From contig CAJORF010000060.1 in NCBI GenBank assembly GCA_905236985.1, forward strand, positions 1 to 52,543: a stretch of 52,543 nucleotides of DNA, given 5' to 3'. The notes under the pieces are model-generated. The model had not been told where the DNA came from and did no database searches. It saw nothing but the letters and a program-made list of their open reading frames with translations. A program made the translations under genes and the position numbers. Every line of letters begins with the position of its first letter. Position 1 is the first letter of the stretch. The stretch comes from an uncultured Bacteroidaceae bacterium (GTDB taxonomy: Bacteria > Bacteroidota > Bacteroidia > Bacteroidales > Bacteroidaceae). Positions 7,993-16,844 of this stretch are shown in pieces.

Positions 7993-10900
7993 TTAGTAGG
8001 ATATTTTGTGGCCGTTTTGGATGATGATGCCTTTACGTGGGAGGCGGGAGAGGGGCTTGCCGCTGAGGTCGAAGGCATGGGGGGATGAGGGTTTGAGGGC
8101 TGAATCGACTTGGGGCAACTGCTGGATGTGGTCTTCCAGTGGAGTGAACTGCCAGAGTTGTACGTTGTCGATGTAGAGACGAGTCTGGTTGGCTGCGCCT
8201 TGATTCTCAGTGGTCTGAAGGCCGAAGCGTAGGGTGACGGTCTGATGCTCCTCGCCGCTGAAGTTGATGCACTGCTGTTGCCAAGTGCCGGAGGCTGTGG
8301 GGAAGGGGGCATAGAGCGTTTCGCCTTGTTGTTCCAATCCGCAGAGGGCGGTGTTCACATTGCCGCCCGTGGTGGTGATGACATTCTCTGCTGTTCGTCG
8401 GCTCTCGTTGGGACATTCGTAGCGCATGTCGAAGGTCAAGACGTACTGTCCGCTGGCAGGCAGCTCCACCTCTTGGCTGATGGCATTTGTGCCTACCGTC
8501 CATGAGTTGAGAATGGAGAGGCAGCGCGTGCCGACAGTTTCCTCGAAAGCGGCAGGGACTGCCATGACGCTGGCGCTGTTGCCTACGTTGGAGGGCGATA
8601 CGCAGTACTGATTGAAACTGTAGGGCATGGAATAGAGGAGGGCGAAGTTGCTGGCGGGCGAGAGGGTGCTCTCAGCCTTCCAGCCCTTCACGGGCAGGAC
8701 CTGCGGAAACTGACGATTCACGGCTGCTACACTCTGTGTGTAGCAGGGGCTGTAGGTCGTGCCGTTCAGCGTGATGCTGCCTGTGGTGCCCCATGTCTCG
8801 TCCTCCTCGAAATTAGGGTTTGCGATGACCGCGGCTGTAATGTCTCTATAGTCATCATCTTCTTCCTCTTCAACGTATGCCGTGGGCTGACCGCCGTCGA
8901 GACGGATAATCATCGTACCTTCGACGGTGAAGTCCTGGCTGACGGTTGTTCCGTTGGAAAGCATCGTGACGGTGATGTTCTGCTCATGGTCGAAGAGCGA
9001 GCGCACGTAGATCTGGTTGTCGTCCCACGGGTTGAACATCTTGGCGGCGATGCCTGAACCCTGAATGAAGACAGTCAGCGGCTGCAGCAGCGTGTGATTC
9101 TCGTCAAGGGCAATGGTGACAGTGGATTTGCTATCGGTGATGAAGGTCTCGGTGCTCACCACGGGTGCACCCAAGCCCTCGAAGGCGAGGTCTTTCAGCG
9201 TCGCTTTGTTCTTGCTGCCGCCTGCGAGATTGGCTACGACGAGGTATTGTGAGCCGTCGGTGTCGGCAAAGGTAGCGCCGTTCCACCCCTCGGGCAGCTG
9301 CTCGGCAAGGCTGGTGGCTTGATGCTGAAGGCTCTCTGTTGTGGCGGCATCCACGCGACTGTAGTAGATGACGGTGGAGCGATCAACGGTCTGTCCTCCG
9401 GCGAAGCTCTCACTATCATCGGAGTAGAGGGGGTAGAACTTGGCGCACTGGATGCTGTTGTTCAACGAGCGGTCGCCAAAGGCCATCTGTCCTGTGCCGC
9501 CGAGCGTCACGATGCCCACGCTGCCGTCGATGTTCGCCCACTGACTCTGCAGCGTCTGTTTAGCTGCGCCGTCGCTGGTGAACTCGCCCTCAGCACTGTA
9601 GATTGTGCGCTGTTCCTTGGTGAAGGGATCTGTACTGATGGCTAACAGGCCGCCCCGACGACCACTGATGGTGCCGGAGGTAAGACCCTTTACATTGTTC
9701 ATATACACGACGGCATTCCCCTTGGTAGCCGCCAGTACAAAGCTGTTTTCCAAGCTATTGTCGTTGGTGGTGAGGCGACCATTCATCGTGAAGGCGTTCT
9801 CTTGCAGGTCATAGATGCCGCTGACCACGGGAGTGGCGTTCGTGCCTTTGCCGCTCACGTTGTACCATCCGATGAGGTTGCCTGTGTTGTTGGCACGGAA
9901 GGGCGTGATGATCTTGTTGCGGTCAGGCGTAGTGTCAGCGATATAGCCTGTGTAACTCTTCAGACCGTTGCTCCACGAGAAAGTGACAAAGCGATCCTTT
10001 GACGAGGCGCGCACGATGTTCTGGGTCTTGAAGATGTAGGCGTCCTGCTGCTGAGCGGCGAAGCTGTCCCAGGTGGTGGGGCTCATGTTGGCGGTGGAGG
10101 CGGCGAGATGCATCAGGTAGGTCATCATGACGCGGTGCCCTTCGACACCCATGCGTCGCGGTCCGATATCGCTGTTGAGGAGCCATGAGCCGTCGCTTGT
10201 CGTCTGCTGACGAGCCTTGATGTACTTATATGCCATATTTTCAAGGAAGAGCGCATCGGCATCGCGCAGGAAGCAGGCGGCGGTGGAGTAGGACGTAATC
10301 TGGTCGAAGAGGAAGAGGCTCCAGTCGTTGCCGTTGGGCATGGCCAGTTCTCCATCGGAGAGGGCTAAGCGCTTGAGCACGAGGTCAAAGACCTGCTGCT
10401 GGTTGTGCATCAGCGCGTTGGTCTTCCATTTCTGTTCACTGCCTTGGAAGAGCATCAAAGCCAGATGTGCCTCGCCCAGTTCCTGCATCACGACGTTCTG
10501 ATAGGACGTGTGGAAAAGGTTGTGGTTCTGTAGCGTGTAGTCCTCATAGAGGTTCGGACCGCGATAGTAGTCGGCGACCGTCTTGCCGTCGTAGCTGGGG
10601 TCGATGGCTGCGCTGTTCAGCGCGTCATCGACCTGCGAATAGCTGTTGATGGCGAAGTCGCGCAGGCGGTCGAACCATCGTTCGGCCAAGGCATCGTTGG
10701 GATAGAGGCCGAGGGCACAGGCCAGCACGTCGGCTTCCCATCCGTTCTCTTCGGCCTTGGTGTCGCCTGCGTAGCCCGTGGGAATCGTTCGGTTGAGCTC
10801 GTAGTTGCACTCCGCCTTCACCATATTATATATGTACGCGCGTTGGGCATCGGTCAGCTCGGCATCGAGGAAATGAGCAGCATAGCAGAGACTCATGGTC

Positions 10901-12003
10901 CACAGCGAGCTCTCCCACACAGCATCGTTGGTGGCTGTGCTGCCCCAGTATCTGTTGTCGGAGGTCACCTTCAACTTGTTGGCCTTGTGCGTGGAGTAGC
11001 CGAAGACAAGACTCTTCATCGCCATCTCCTTCACCTCGTCCCAAGTCATGCCAGAAGGCAACGTCACCTTGCCCTGGGCGTATTTGCAGAGGAAAGCAGC
11101 AATCATCGAGAAGTCGGCATTCGTACGCACGCCGTCCTCGTTGCTCTGTCCTGCACTATTGCCCTTGAAGAATCCGCAAGCCTCGCCTACGGAGTTGGGT
11201 GCCTGGCAATTGAACCAGATATTCTTGGCGTATTGCATTGAATTGGCCAGCATCTGCAATAGGTCTTGCATCATCTCTGCCTCGGGTACGAAATCGTGCG
11301 TGATGACCCCTTCAGTGAAAGCTTTCACTTCGGGCTGCGGCTCCACCCAGTCGTCGGGCATATTCTGCAGCTGCACATCATCGATGGCGATCTGACTACC
11401 TCCGCTGCCCCAGGTGATGGCGATGACGATATCCACTTTTGCCGAGGCGGTCACTTTGAATGTCGCCGCATGTTCAGCCCAGTCTGTAGAGGTCATGCAA
11501 CCCGCCGATCCCGCCTCGAAAGCGATGGCAGCGGTGGCGAGGCTCTGTGTGCCACTCTTCACCTGCAGCACAGCCGAACTGGCCGCGTTGTTGGCTGCAA
11601 AAGCTTTGGCTTTAAGACTGATACGATAATTGCCAGCGGGCAGTGCCTGTGAGGTGGTCTGCTGGATGGCACTGTTACCGTTGTTCCAGCCCATTCGCTG
11701 GAAGAGGGCATAAGTGCCGTCGGCGATGGTGGTCTTTCCGAAGTTGTTGTCGGTGAAGCAGTCGGCGGTGATGAGCAGCTGCTTGTCGGGGCGAGTCGTG
11801 GTCCAGCCCGTGATGGTGCTGACATCCCATCCGCGCAGCCCGTCGGCATTCTCGCTCTTTTTCACGGCATCCGTACAGGCGGCAGCATCCGCTTCGAACG
11901 ACGGATTGGTGAGGTACGTCGCGGTCACGTCTGTCTGTGCCGAGACGCCCTGTAGGGTGAGCATCGCAAAGAGCAATGCAAGGTTACGTTTCTTGTGTGT
12001 CAT
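7993..12003 (-). CDS. Large secreted protein, predicted carbohydrate-active (alpha/alpha toroid with two CBM-like domains)
   Basis: A 1336-residue exported protein. The signal peptide is MTHKKRNLALLFAMLTLQG, cleaved near VSAQ. Residues 24-215 form a galactose-binding-like jelly roll (NPSFEADAAACTDAVK ... IAIDDVQLQNMP). The central part, about 240-720, is helix-rich and resembles an (alpha/alpha) toroid; landmarks are EENGWEADVLACALG, HNLFHTSYQNVVMQELGEAH and RRMGVEGHRVMMTYL. Beta-sheet follows to about 1050, the arrangement seen in several polysaccharide lyases. A second jelly roll covers about 1070-1290 (NPNFEEDETWG ... RLYIDNVQLWQF). The end (FDLSGKPL ... KGIIIQNGHKISY) is type IX sorting-like. 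I do not recognise a specific family; a lyase acting on uronic-acid glycans is a guess. The ATG at 12003 is preferred because it begins the signal peptide. Confidence 0.75.
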   Translation of the reverse strand: MTHKKRNLALLFAMLTLQGVSAQTDVTATYLTNPSFEADAAACTDAVKKSENADGLRGWDVSTITGWTTTRPDKQLLITADCFTDNNFGKTTIADGTYALFQRMGWNNGNSAIQQTTSQALPAGNYRISLKAKAFAANNAASSAVLQVKSGTQSLATAAIAFEAGSAGCMTSTDWAEHAATFKVTASAKVDIVIAITWGSGGSQIAIDDVQLQNMPDDWVEPQPEVKAFTEGVITHDFVPEAEMMQDLLQMLANSMQYAKNIWFNCQAPNSVGEACGFFKGNSAGQSNEDGVRTNADFSMIAAFLCKYAQGKVTLPSGMTWDEVKEMAMKSLVFGYSTHKANKLKVTSDNRYWGSTATNDAVWESSLWTMSLCYAAHFLDAELTDAQRAYIYNMVKAECNYELNRTIPTGYAGDTKAEENGWEADVLACALGLYPNDALAERWFDRLRDFAINSYSQVDDALNSAAIDPSYDGKTVADYYRGPNLYEDYTLQNHNLFHTSYQNVVMQELGEAHLALMLFQGSEQKWKTNALMHNQQQVFDLVLKRLALSDGELAMPNGNDWSLFLFDQITSYSTAACFLRDADALFLENMAYKYIKARQQTTSDGSWLLNSDIGPRRMGVEGHRVMMTYLMHLAASTANMSPTTWDSFAAQQQDAYIFKTQNIVRASSKDRFVTFSWSNGLKSYTGYIADTTPDRNKIITPFRANNTGNLIGWYNVSGKGTNATPVVSGIYDLQENAFTMNGRLTTNDNSLENSFVLAATKGNAVVYMNNVKGLTSGTISGRRGGLLAISTDPFTKEQRTIYSAEGEFTSDGAAKQTLQSQWANIDGSVGIVTLGGTGQMAFGDRSLNNSIQCAKFYPLYSDDSESFAGGQTVDRSTVIYYSRVDAATTESLQHQATSLAEQLPEGWNGATFADTDGSQYLVVANLAGGSKNKATLKDLAFEGLGAPVVSTETFITDSKSTVTIALDENHTLLQPLTVFIQGSGIAAKMFNPWDDNQIYVRSLFDHEQNITVTMLSNGTTVSQDFTVEGTMIIRLDGGQPTAYVEEEEDDDYRDITAAVIANPNFEEDETWGTTGSITLNGTTYSPCYTQSVAAVNRQFPQVLPVKGWKAESTLSPASNFALLYSMPYSFNQYCVSPSNVGNSASVMAVPAAFEETVGTRCLSILNSWTVGTNAISQEVELPASGQYVLTFDMRYECPNESRRTAENVITTTGGNVNTALCGLEQQGETLYAPFPTASGTWQQQCINFSGEEHQTVTLRFGLQTTENQGAANQTRLYIDNVQLWQFTPLEDHIQQLPQVDSALKPSSPHAFDLSGKPLSRLPRKGIIIQNGHKISY

Positions 12004-12056
12004 ATTCGTCTGTATGTGAGATTTTCGAGTTGTTAGTTGATGGTCATAATCGGGTT

Positions 12057-12064
12057 CAAAGATA
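12057..12064 (-). promoter_or_regulatory. -7 box for the large secreted protein gene
   Basis: The minus strand reads TATCTTTG, 54 nt before the chosen ATG. No good -33 TTTG is seen at about 20 nt. Confidence 0.5.
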
Positions 12065-12152
12065 AGCATAAATCACCAATTATCGCCTTTTTGAGCTGAA
12101 AAAAGCACGAATAGCGCATAAAATCACCCCATAAAGCAAAAAAACTATCAAC

Positions 12153-12188
12153 TTTCAACTTCCAACATCCATTTTTTTATTACCTTTG
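12153..12188 (+). promoter_or_regulatory. Promoter of rplY
   Basis: TACCTTTG at 12181-12188 is a perfect -7 box. A weak TTTC at 12153-12156 may be the -33 element. Transcription would begin near 12195 and leave a leader of about 140 nt. Confidence 0.6.
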
Positions 12189-12216
12189 CACCCGCTTTCA
12201 TCAAAAGCACACAATT

Positions 12217-12313
12217 CTGGCAAGCCAACTGGCAAGCCCGAAAGTGAAAAATGAATATCGCTTTTCACTTAGAAAGTGTGATGGCGAATGAAGCACCAAT
12301 AAACTTCATTTAG
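12217..12313 (+). promoter_or_regulatory. rplY leader with repeated 10-mer, alternative hairpins and a small upstream ORF
   Basis: CTGGCAAGCC occurs at 12217-12226 and 12229-12238. AAGTGAAAA (12242-12250) can pair with TTTTCACTT (12262-12270), while CACTT (12266-12270) can instead pair with AAGTG (12274-12278), so the two folds exclude each other. An ATG at 12251 opens a 20-codon ORF (MNIAFHLESVMANEAPINFI) ending at 12313, 22 nt before rplY. Whether it is translated is unknown. Confidence 0.35.
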
Positions 12314-12335
12314 AGTAACACAAAACTAAAAGAAA

Positions 12336-12935
12336 ATGAAAACAATCGAAATCAAAGGTACTGCACGTACCGCCGGCGGCAAAAAGCTGGCCAAGCAACT
12401 GCGCAAGCAGGGCATCATCCCCTGCAACCTCTATGGTGAGAAGAAGGGCGAGAACGGTCTGCCCGAAGCTTTCGCTTTCAGCGTCACCGAAGGTGAGCTC
12501 CGCAAGCTCCTCTACACCCCCGACATCTATACTGTCAAGCTCAACATCGACGGCAACCAATGTCTGGCTATCCTCAAGGAGGCTCAGTTCCACCCTGTCA
12601 AGGATCATGTCCTGCACGTAGATTTCTATCAGATCACTGATGAGAAGCCCATCGTCATGGAAGTGCCCATCAAGCTCAACGGCCTCGCAGAAGGTGTCAA
12701 GGCTGGTGGTAAGCTCGCTGCCAGCGTCCGTAAGCTCAAGGTGAAGGCTGTCCACACCGCCATTCCCGAACGCCTCGATATCGATGTCACTCACCTCGAA
12801 CTCGGCAAGACCATCAAGGTGGCTGAACTCAGCTTCGAAGGTCTCGAACTCGTCACCCCTCCCAGCGTTGTCGTTTGCCAGGTCAAGATGACCCGTAACG
12901 CTCGCAGCGCTGCTTCTGCCGAGGAGGAGGCATAA
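12336..12935 (+). CDS. rplY: 50S ribosomal protein L25/general stress protein Ctc
   Basis: Binds 5S rRNA in the large ribosomal subunit. At 199 residues it is the long Ctc/TL5 form: an N-terminal L25 domain (MKTIEIKGTARTAGGKK ... LRKQGIIPCNLYG) plus a C-terminal beta domain (about 95-185) with TAIPERLDIDVTHLELG. The tail is Ala/Glu-rich (SAASAEEEA). The ATG follows an A-rich stretch, usual for Bacteroidota translation starts. It has its own promoter and a structured leader, and is followed by a GC-rich palindromic element, a terminator-like hairpin and then pth; rplY-pth is a common gene order. Confidence 0.97.
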   Translation: MKTIEIKGTARTAGGKKLAKQLRKQGIIPCNLYGEKKGENGLPEAFAFSVTEGELRKLLYTPDIYTVKLNIDGNQCLAILKEAQFHPVKDHVLHVDFYQITDEKPIVMEVPIKLNGLAEGVKAGGKLAASVRKLKVKAVHTAIPERLDIDVTHLELGKTIKVAELSFEGLELVTPPSVVVCQVKMTRNARSAASAEEEA

Positions 12936-12946
12936 GAAACTGGGAG

Positions 12947-12988
12947 GACTCTCCCCTGCCCCTCCCTCTTAGAGAGGGAGCAGTTACC
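12947..12988 (-). repeat. Palindromic element copy 1 (reverse)
   Basis: Plus strand runs GACTCTCCCC ... CCTCCCTCTTAGAGAGGGAG ... GTTACC. It lies 11 nt after the rplY stop and forms an inverted doublet with copy 2 across 118 nt. Confidence 0.85.
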
Positions 12989-12992
12989 CAAC

Positions 12993-13034
12993 AAGGACGC
13001 AAGGTGCATGAAAAGAGCTTTGCGTCTTTCTTTT
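12993..13034 (+). terminator. Rho-independent terminator after rplY
   Basis: GACGCAA pairs with TTGCGTC around a loop of about 18 nt, with flanking AAG/CTT pairs, followed by a T-rich tract (CTTTCTTTT). Confidence 0.6.
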
Positions 13035-13072
13035 AACCATTTCTCTACAACATTTATACTCTACACCCTATT

Positions 13073-13771
13073 GTGTTTGCTTTTTTAAGAAAACTATTTG
13101 CAAAGGAAACTGCTCCCTCCCTAACAGGGAGAGCGGGGGAAGAGTCCGGTCTTTCTATTGATATGGAAAAATTCCTTATCGTGGGTCTCGGTAATATGGG
13201 GCCCGACTACGAAGGCACACGCCATAATGCCGGCTTCCGCATCGTGGATGCCCTGGCCGCTTCGGTCAACGAAGAAAAAGGCAAGGAGACAGTGTGGGAG
13301 GACAAGCGCTACGGTTTCGTCACACACATCAGCGTGAAGGGTCGTCAGCTCATCCTCTTGAAGCCCACCACATACATGAACCTCAGCGGCAATGCCGTGC
13401 GCTACTGGATGCAAAAGGAGAACATCACGCTGGAGCATTTGCTCGTCTGTGTGGATGACATCGCCCTGCCTTTCGGACAGATGCGCATGAAGCCCAGCGG
13501 TAGCGATGCTGGCCACAACGGCCTGAAGCACATCGCACAGATCTTAGGCACTCAGCAGTATGCCCGCTTGCGTTTCGGTATCGGCAACGAGTTCTTCCCT
13601 GGCCAGCAGGTGGATTATGTCCTCGGGCGTTTCACCGAGGAGCAGGAAGCCCTCATCCCCGAGTGCACCAAAGTCGCCGCTGCCGCCATCAAGACCTTCT
13701 GCTTGGTAGGGATACAGATGGCGATGAATCAACTAAATAGAAAGCAGACTCTCCCCCCGCCCTCCCTATAA
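13073..13771 (+). CDS. pth: Peptidyl-tRNA hydrolase
   Basis: Releases tRNA from prematurely dropped peptidyl-tRNAs. The conserved core begins [20 protein letters not shown] with catalytic His in RHNAGF, followed by [15 protein letters not shown] and [20 protein letters not shown]. Most Pth proteins start at this core, here ATG 13163 (202 residues). The frame is open to a GTG at 13073 (232 residues), giving [12 protein letters not shown] and then an in-frame palindromic element ([13 protein letters not shown]). I take the GTG because analogous doublets in this window straddle starts, but 13163 is a real alternative. The stop codon and last residues (TLPPPSL) are supplied by another copy of the element. 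Confidence 0.93.
   Translation: MFAFLRKLFAKETAPSLTGRAGEESGLSIDMEKFLIVGLGNMGPDYEGTRHNAGFRIVDALAASVNEEKGKETVWEDKRYGFVTHISVKGRQLILLKPTTYMNLSGNAVRYWMQKENITLEHLLVCVDDIALPFGQMRMKPSGSDAGHNGLKHIAQILGTQQYARLRFGIGNEFFPGQQVDYVLGRFTEEQEALIPECTKVAAAAIKTFCLVGIQMAMNQLNRKQTLPPPSL
13107..13147 (+). repeat. Palindromic element copy 2 (forward, in the pth N-terminal frame)
   Basis: ACTGCTCCCTCCCT then AACAGGGAGAGCGGGGGA and AGAGTCC. Read in the pth frame it encodes [13 protein letters not shown]. Partner of copy 1. Confidence 0.85.
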
Positions 13772-13788
13772 GGGAGGGGACGGTCACC
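13747..13788 (-). repeat. Palindromic element copy 3 (reverse, supplies the pth stop codon)
   Basis: Plus strand GACTCTCCCCCCGCCCTCCC, TATAAGGGAGGGG, then GGTCACC. The TAA inside its central loop (13769-13771) is the pth stop codon. Inverted partner of copy 4 across about 70 nt. Confidence 0.88.
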
Positions 13789-13834
13789 TTTCAAGAATCG
13801 CATCCATTCACTCTTTTTGATAAATAGTCATCTT

Positions 13835-14368
13835 ATGAAGTCAACCAGCCAAATACATTCTGCTCCCTCCCTGATAGGGAGGGCGGGGGGAGAGTCCGCT
13901 GGAGGTGGGTCTTCTGCCCGCCTCGACCGCTGGCTCTGGGCAGCCCGTATCTTCAAGACCCGCACGATGGCAGCGGCTGCCTGCAAGCGTGGACAGGTCA
14001 GCATAGGTGGTCAGCAGATGAAGCCGTCGCGCATGGTGAAGGTGGGGGATGTCATCGATGTGCGCAAGCCGCCCATCACCTATAGTTTCCGCATCCTTCA
14101 GGCCATTGAGCACCGCGTAGGTGCCAAACTCATCCCTGAGATCCTCGAGAACGTTACAGCTCCCGAGCAGTATGAGCTATTGGAGATGAATCGCATCAGC
14201 GGCTTCGTCGGGCGCGCACGAGGTACAGGACGTCCGACGAAGAAGGAACGTCGCGCGCTGGATGACTATACCTCCACCGCTGCCGACATCCCCACTTTCT
14301 TCGGCGATTTTGACTTCGACCTTGGGGATGATGACAGCGATGAAACTACTCCGCCACGATTCGGCTGA
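13835..14368 (+). CDS. S4-domain RNA-binding protein (Hsp15/HslR-like)
   Basis: A 177-residue protein with an S4 RNA-binding domain at residues about 29-90: [20 protein letters not shown], then [20 protein letters not shown] and [10 protein letters not shown]. This matches the Hsp15 family that binds 50S subunits carrying stalled nascent chains. A basic segment ([15 protein letters not shown]) follows, and the tail is acidic ([13 protein letters not shown]). The N-terminus MKSTSQIH is followed by an in-frame palindromic element ([13 protein letters not shown]) absent from the family core. A TTG at 13817 would add six residues; the ATG is preferred. Its 3' end overlaps convergent pepT by 23 nt. 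Placement after pth suggests a translation quality-control group. Confidence 0.88.
   Translation: MKSTSQIHSAPSLIGRAGGESAGGGSSARLDRWLWAARIFKTRTMAAAACKRGQVSIGGQQMKPSRMVKVGDVIDVRKPPITYSFRILQAIEHRVGAKLIPEILENVTAPEQYELLEMNRISGFVGRARGTGRPTKKERRALDDYTSTAADIPTFFGDFDFDLGDDDSDETTPPRFG
13859..13897 (+). repeat. Palindromic element copy 4 (forward, in the S4 gene N-terminus)
   Basis: TGCTCCCTCCCTGATAGGGA then GGGCGGGGGG and AGAGTCC, translated as [12 protein letters not shown] starting about eight codons after the ATG. Confidence 0.9.
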
Positions 14369-15644
14369 TGTTGACGATGGTCTGCATCGCCTTCTCCATC
14401 GATTGGATGGGAACGAATTCGTGGCGACCATGGAAGTTGAGACCACCGGCGAAGATGTTGGGACAAGGTAAGCCCTTGAAGCTGAGCTGAGCTCCGTCCG
14501 TACCGCCGCGAATGGCCTTCACCGTGCAAGGAACACCTGTTTCCTCGATGGCACGGCGTGCGATCTCAATGATGTGCTCCTTGCCTTCCAGTTGCTGACG
14601 CATATTGTAGTACTGGTCGCGGATGTCAGCATGTACGATGCCCTCGCCATAGCGTTCCTCGAAGACTGCCACTACATCCTCGACATGAGCCTTACGCTGT
14701 TCAAAGCGCTGACGGTCGTGGTCGCGGATGATGTAGCTGAGGGTAGCCTCCTCGACTGTAGCCTTGATGCCCGTAAGATGGTAGAAACCCTCGTAGCCTT
14801 CAGTGCGCTCAGGTACTTCGTCGGCTGGCATAGCCTTGATGAAGTCTGCAGCGATGAGTGCTGCATTGCGCATCTTATCCTTAGCATAACCCGGATGAAC
14901 GTTAAGCCCCTTGATGTGAATAGCGGCACTGGCAGCATTGAAATTCTCGTACTCCAGTTCGCCGACCTCTGAGCCATCCATGGTGTAAGCCCATTCGGCC
15001 CCGAACTTCTCGACATCGAAGAGATGCGCACCAGCACCAATCTCCTCGTCGGGGTTGAAAGCGATGCGGATGCGTCCGTGGCTGATTTCAGGATGTTCCA
15101 TGAGATAAGACATGGCCTCCACGATTTCTGCGATGCCCGCTTTGTCATCGGCACCGAGGAGTGTGTGCCCGTCAGTGACGATGAGGTCTTCGCCGATGTG
15201 GTCAAGCATCTCGGGGAACATCTTGGGCGACGTGACAATACCCTCCTCAGCATCGAGGACGATATCACCACCATCGTAGTGCTCTACGATGCGCGGATGG
15301 ATGTCAGCACCCGAGCAGTCGGGACTGGTGTCATAGTGAGCGATGAACCCTATGGTAGGCACGTCGGCAGGAACATTGGAGGGCAGGGTGGCATAGATAT
15401 AACCTTGCTCGTCCATCTCCACCTCTTCTAATCCCATCTCTTCCAACGTGTCAGCCAGATGGCGTGCAAAGATGAGCTGCTTCGGGGTGCTCGGACAACC
15501 CTCGGCCTCTTCGGACGATTGTGTGTCGTAGGAGACGTAGTCGAGAAATCTTTCTACTAAAAAAGAACCACCCCCAGCCCCTCCCGTAAGGGAGGGGTGA
15601 GGCTGGCACATTGAATCATTATTATCCATATAATCTATTTCCAT
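14346..15644 (-). CDS. pepT: Peptidase T (tripeptide aminopeptidase)
   Basis: A cytosolic zinc M20 exopeptidase that removes the N-terminal residue of tripeptides. At 432 residues it is slightly longer than usual (about 410). Family landmarks are [28 protein letters not shown] (zinc His and catalytic Asp), [26 protein letters not shown] (catalytic Glu-Glu) and the C-terminal [15 protein letters not shown]. The N-terminus carries an in-frame palindromic element ([13 protein letters not shown]) just before LVERF, which accounts for the extra length. Two ATGs are possible, 15644 (MEIDY) and 15629 (MDNND). It follows the ROK kinase on the same strand and overlaps the S4 gene tail to tail by 23 nt. 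Confidence 0.96.
   Translation of the reverse strand: MEIDYMDNNDSMCQPHPSLTGGAGGGSFLVERFLDYVSYDTQSSEEAEGCPSTPKQLIFARHLADTLEEMGLEEVEMDEQGYIYATLPSNVPADVPTIGFIAHYDTSPDCSGADIHPRIVEHYDGGDIVLDAEEGIVTSPKMFPEMLDHIGEDLIVTDGHTLLGADDKAGIAEIVEAMSYLMEHPEISHGRIRIAFNPDEEIGAGAHLFDVEKFGAEWAYTMDGSEVGELEYENFNAASAAIHIKGLNVHPGYAKDKMRNAALIAADFIKAMPADEVPERTEGYEGFYHLTGIKATVEEATLSYIIRDHDRQRFEQRKAHVEDVVAVFEERYGEGIVHADIRDQYYNMRQQLEGKEHIIEIARRAIEETGVPCTVKAIRGGTDGAQLSFKGLPCPNIFAGGLNFHGRHEFVPIQSMEKAMQTIVNISRIVAE
15566..15605 (-). repeat. Palindromic element copy 5 (in the pepT N-terminus)
   Basis: Plus strand ACCACCCCCAGCCCCTCCC then GTAAGGGAGGGGTGAGGCTGG. On the coding strand it encodes [13 protein letters not shown]. 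Subtype with TGGGGGTGG instead of CGGGGGGAGAGTC. Inverted partner of copy 6. Confidence 0.85.
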
Positions 15645-15658
15645 ATCTTTGGTTACTT

Positions 15659-15695
15659 TCCGCCCCTCCCTAATGGGAGGGGTCGGAGATGGGTC
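15659..15695 (+). repeat. Palindromic element copy 6 (between the glucokinase stop and pepT start)
   Basis: CGCCCCTCCCTAATGGGAGG then GGTCGGAGATGGGTC. It begins one nucleotide after the glucokinase stop codon in transcription order and lies upstream of pepT. Inverted partner of copy 5 across 53 nt. Confidence 0.85.
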
Positions 15696-15696
15696 T

Positions 15697-16656
15697 TTAC
15701 TTCACCTCCCATCCCAGCGCACTGGCACCGAGGACTGCAGCACCGGCACCATCGAGCTCGCTGACGAGGAACTTGGCCTTGTCCTTGAAGACGCGGAGGA
15801 CGGTAGCGTCGTAGGCTTTTTTAATGGGATCCATGATGAGATCACCGGCCTTGGTGAGTCCGCCGAAGAACACAAATGCCTCGGGGCTGCTGAAGGCGGC
15901 AAAGTCGGCGCAAGCCTCGCCGAGGATGCGCCCAGTCTCCTCGAAGATCTCTTTGGCCACTTCGTCACCCTTACCTGCTGCGATGGCTACGTCCTTCGAC
16001 TCTATCTTGTCTAAAGGAATCTCGCGGAGGATGGTTGGCTTGTCGGTTTTCTCGATGATCTCGCGTGCTGTGCGAGCAACGCCTGTAGCTGAGCAGTATG
16101 TTTCCAAACAGCCCTTGCGACCGCAGCCGCACTGGCGACCGTTCTTCTCCACGATGACATGACCGAGCTCACCGGCCATACCGTCGCAGCCCAGCACCAT
16201 CTGTCCGTTGACCACGATGCCCGATCCAACACCCGTACCTAGAGTGATCATGATGAAATTCTGCATCCCTTTAGCTACGCCATATTGCATCTCGCCCATA
16301 GCGGCAGCGTTGGCGTCGTTGGTCAGGCGTACGGGAATGCCGAGACGGTCGCTGAACATCTGCGCAAGAGGTATCTTACCCTTCCAAGGGAGATTGGGTG
16401 CAAATTCAATGGAACCGGTGTAGTAGTTGCCATTGGGGGCACCGATACCCATAGCGTGAATCTTCTCGATGCCGCCTACCTGTTCGATGATGGGACGGAG
16501 GGCAGCTACACAGTCATCCACATATTGATTGATGTCGCCATGTCCAGCTGTTTTCACACGTGTGGAAGCGATGATGTTTGCATTCTGATCTACGATACCG
16601 AACTCAGAGTTGGTGCCTCCGAGATCCAGTCCGATAACATAAGGTTTCTTTTCCAT
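15697..16656 (-). CDS. ROK-family glucokinase
   Basis: A 319-residue sugar kinase, most likely phosphorylating glucose with ATP. The phosphate-binding motif is [18 protein letters not shown]. Substrate residues lie in [12 protein letters not shown]. The ROK zinc signature is [15 protein letters not shown] followed by [13 protein letters not shown]. The ATG at 16656 (MEKKPYV) is chosen; the longer upstream frame overlaps the promoter and is Lys/Phe-rich noise. A TATCTTTG -7 box lies 60 nt upstream. It may share a transcript with pepT, which begins shortly downstream after a palindromic element. Other ROK members are repressors or N-acetylmannosamine kinases; there is no N-terminal helix-turn-helix here. 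Confidence 0.92.
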   Translation of the reverse strand: MEKKPYVIGLDLGGTNSEFGIVDQNANIIASTRVKTAGHGDINQYVDDCVAALRPIIEQVGGIEKIHAMGIGAPNGNYYTGSIEFAPNLPWKGKIPLAQMFSDRLGIPVRLTNDANAAAMGEMQYGVAKGMQNFIMITLGTGVGSGIVVNGQMVLGCDGMAGELGHVIVEKNGRQCGCGRKGCLETYCSATGVARTAREIIEKTDKPTILREIPLDKIESKDVAIAAGKGDEVAKEIFEETGRILGEACADFAAFSSPEAFVFFGGLTKAGDLIMDPIKKAYDATVLRVFKDKAKFLVSELDGAGAAVLGASALGWEVK

Positions 16657-16715
16657 AGTTGGGTGAGTTGATAATTTTTTGTTGTTAAGTGAGTGTTTCT
16701 TCGTGTTTCGAGCGT

Positions 16716-16723
16716 CAAAGATA
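16716..16723 (-). promoter_or_regulatory. -7 box of the glucokinase gene
   Basis: The minus strand reads TATCTTTG, 60 nt upstream of the ATG. No convincing -33 element was found. Confidence 0.55.
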
Positions 16724-16803
16724 ATGAAAGTTTGTTTTCCGAAGAAGAAAACAGCAAGAAAAGTACACTTTTCGCCTAAAAGACGTGCTTTTCTCGAAAA
16801 AAC

Positions 16804-16835
16804 TTTCTTCTTTTCGGATAAAAATGCGAACTTTG
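16804..16835 (+). promoter_or_regulatory. Promoter of the LysE operon
   Basis: TTTC at 16804-16807, a 20-nt spacer, then GAACTTTG at 16828-16835 (one mismatch to TAnnTTTG). It lies just before the chosen LysE ATG at 16845, so the leader would be very short. Confidence 0.45.
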
Positions 16836-16844
16836 CAGCCAAAT

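Larger units (their letters stand above)
12004..12335. other. Divergent intergenic region with two promoters and the rplY leader
   Basis: This 332-nt gap separates the minus-strand secreted protein gene from rplY. It holds a leftward -7 box, a rightward -7 box, a repeated 10-mer, overlapping small hairpins and a possible 20-codon leader ORF. No longer gene was found. Confidence 0.7.

Noticed and set aside
7968-8312. N-terminal extension of L-asparaginase by 115 codons
   Set aside because: It overlaps the end of the secreted protein gene in another frame and is Ser/Pro-rich shadow sequence; the family start fits ATG 7967.
7993-12003. Assignment of the 1336-residue protein to PL8 (chondroitin AC/hyaluronate lyase)
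   Set aside because: The helix-rich layout is similar, but the characteristic PL8 catalytic Asn-His-Tyr pattern could not be identified.
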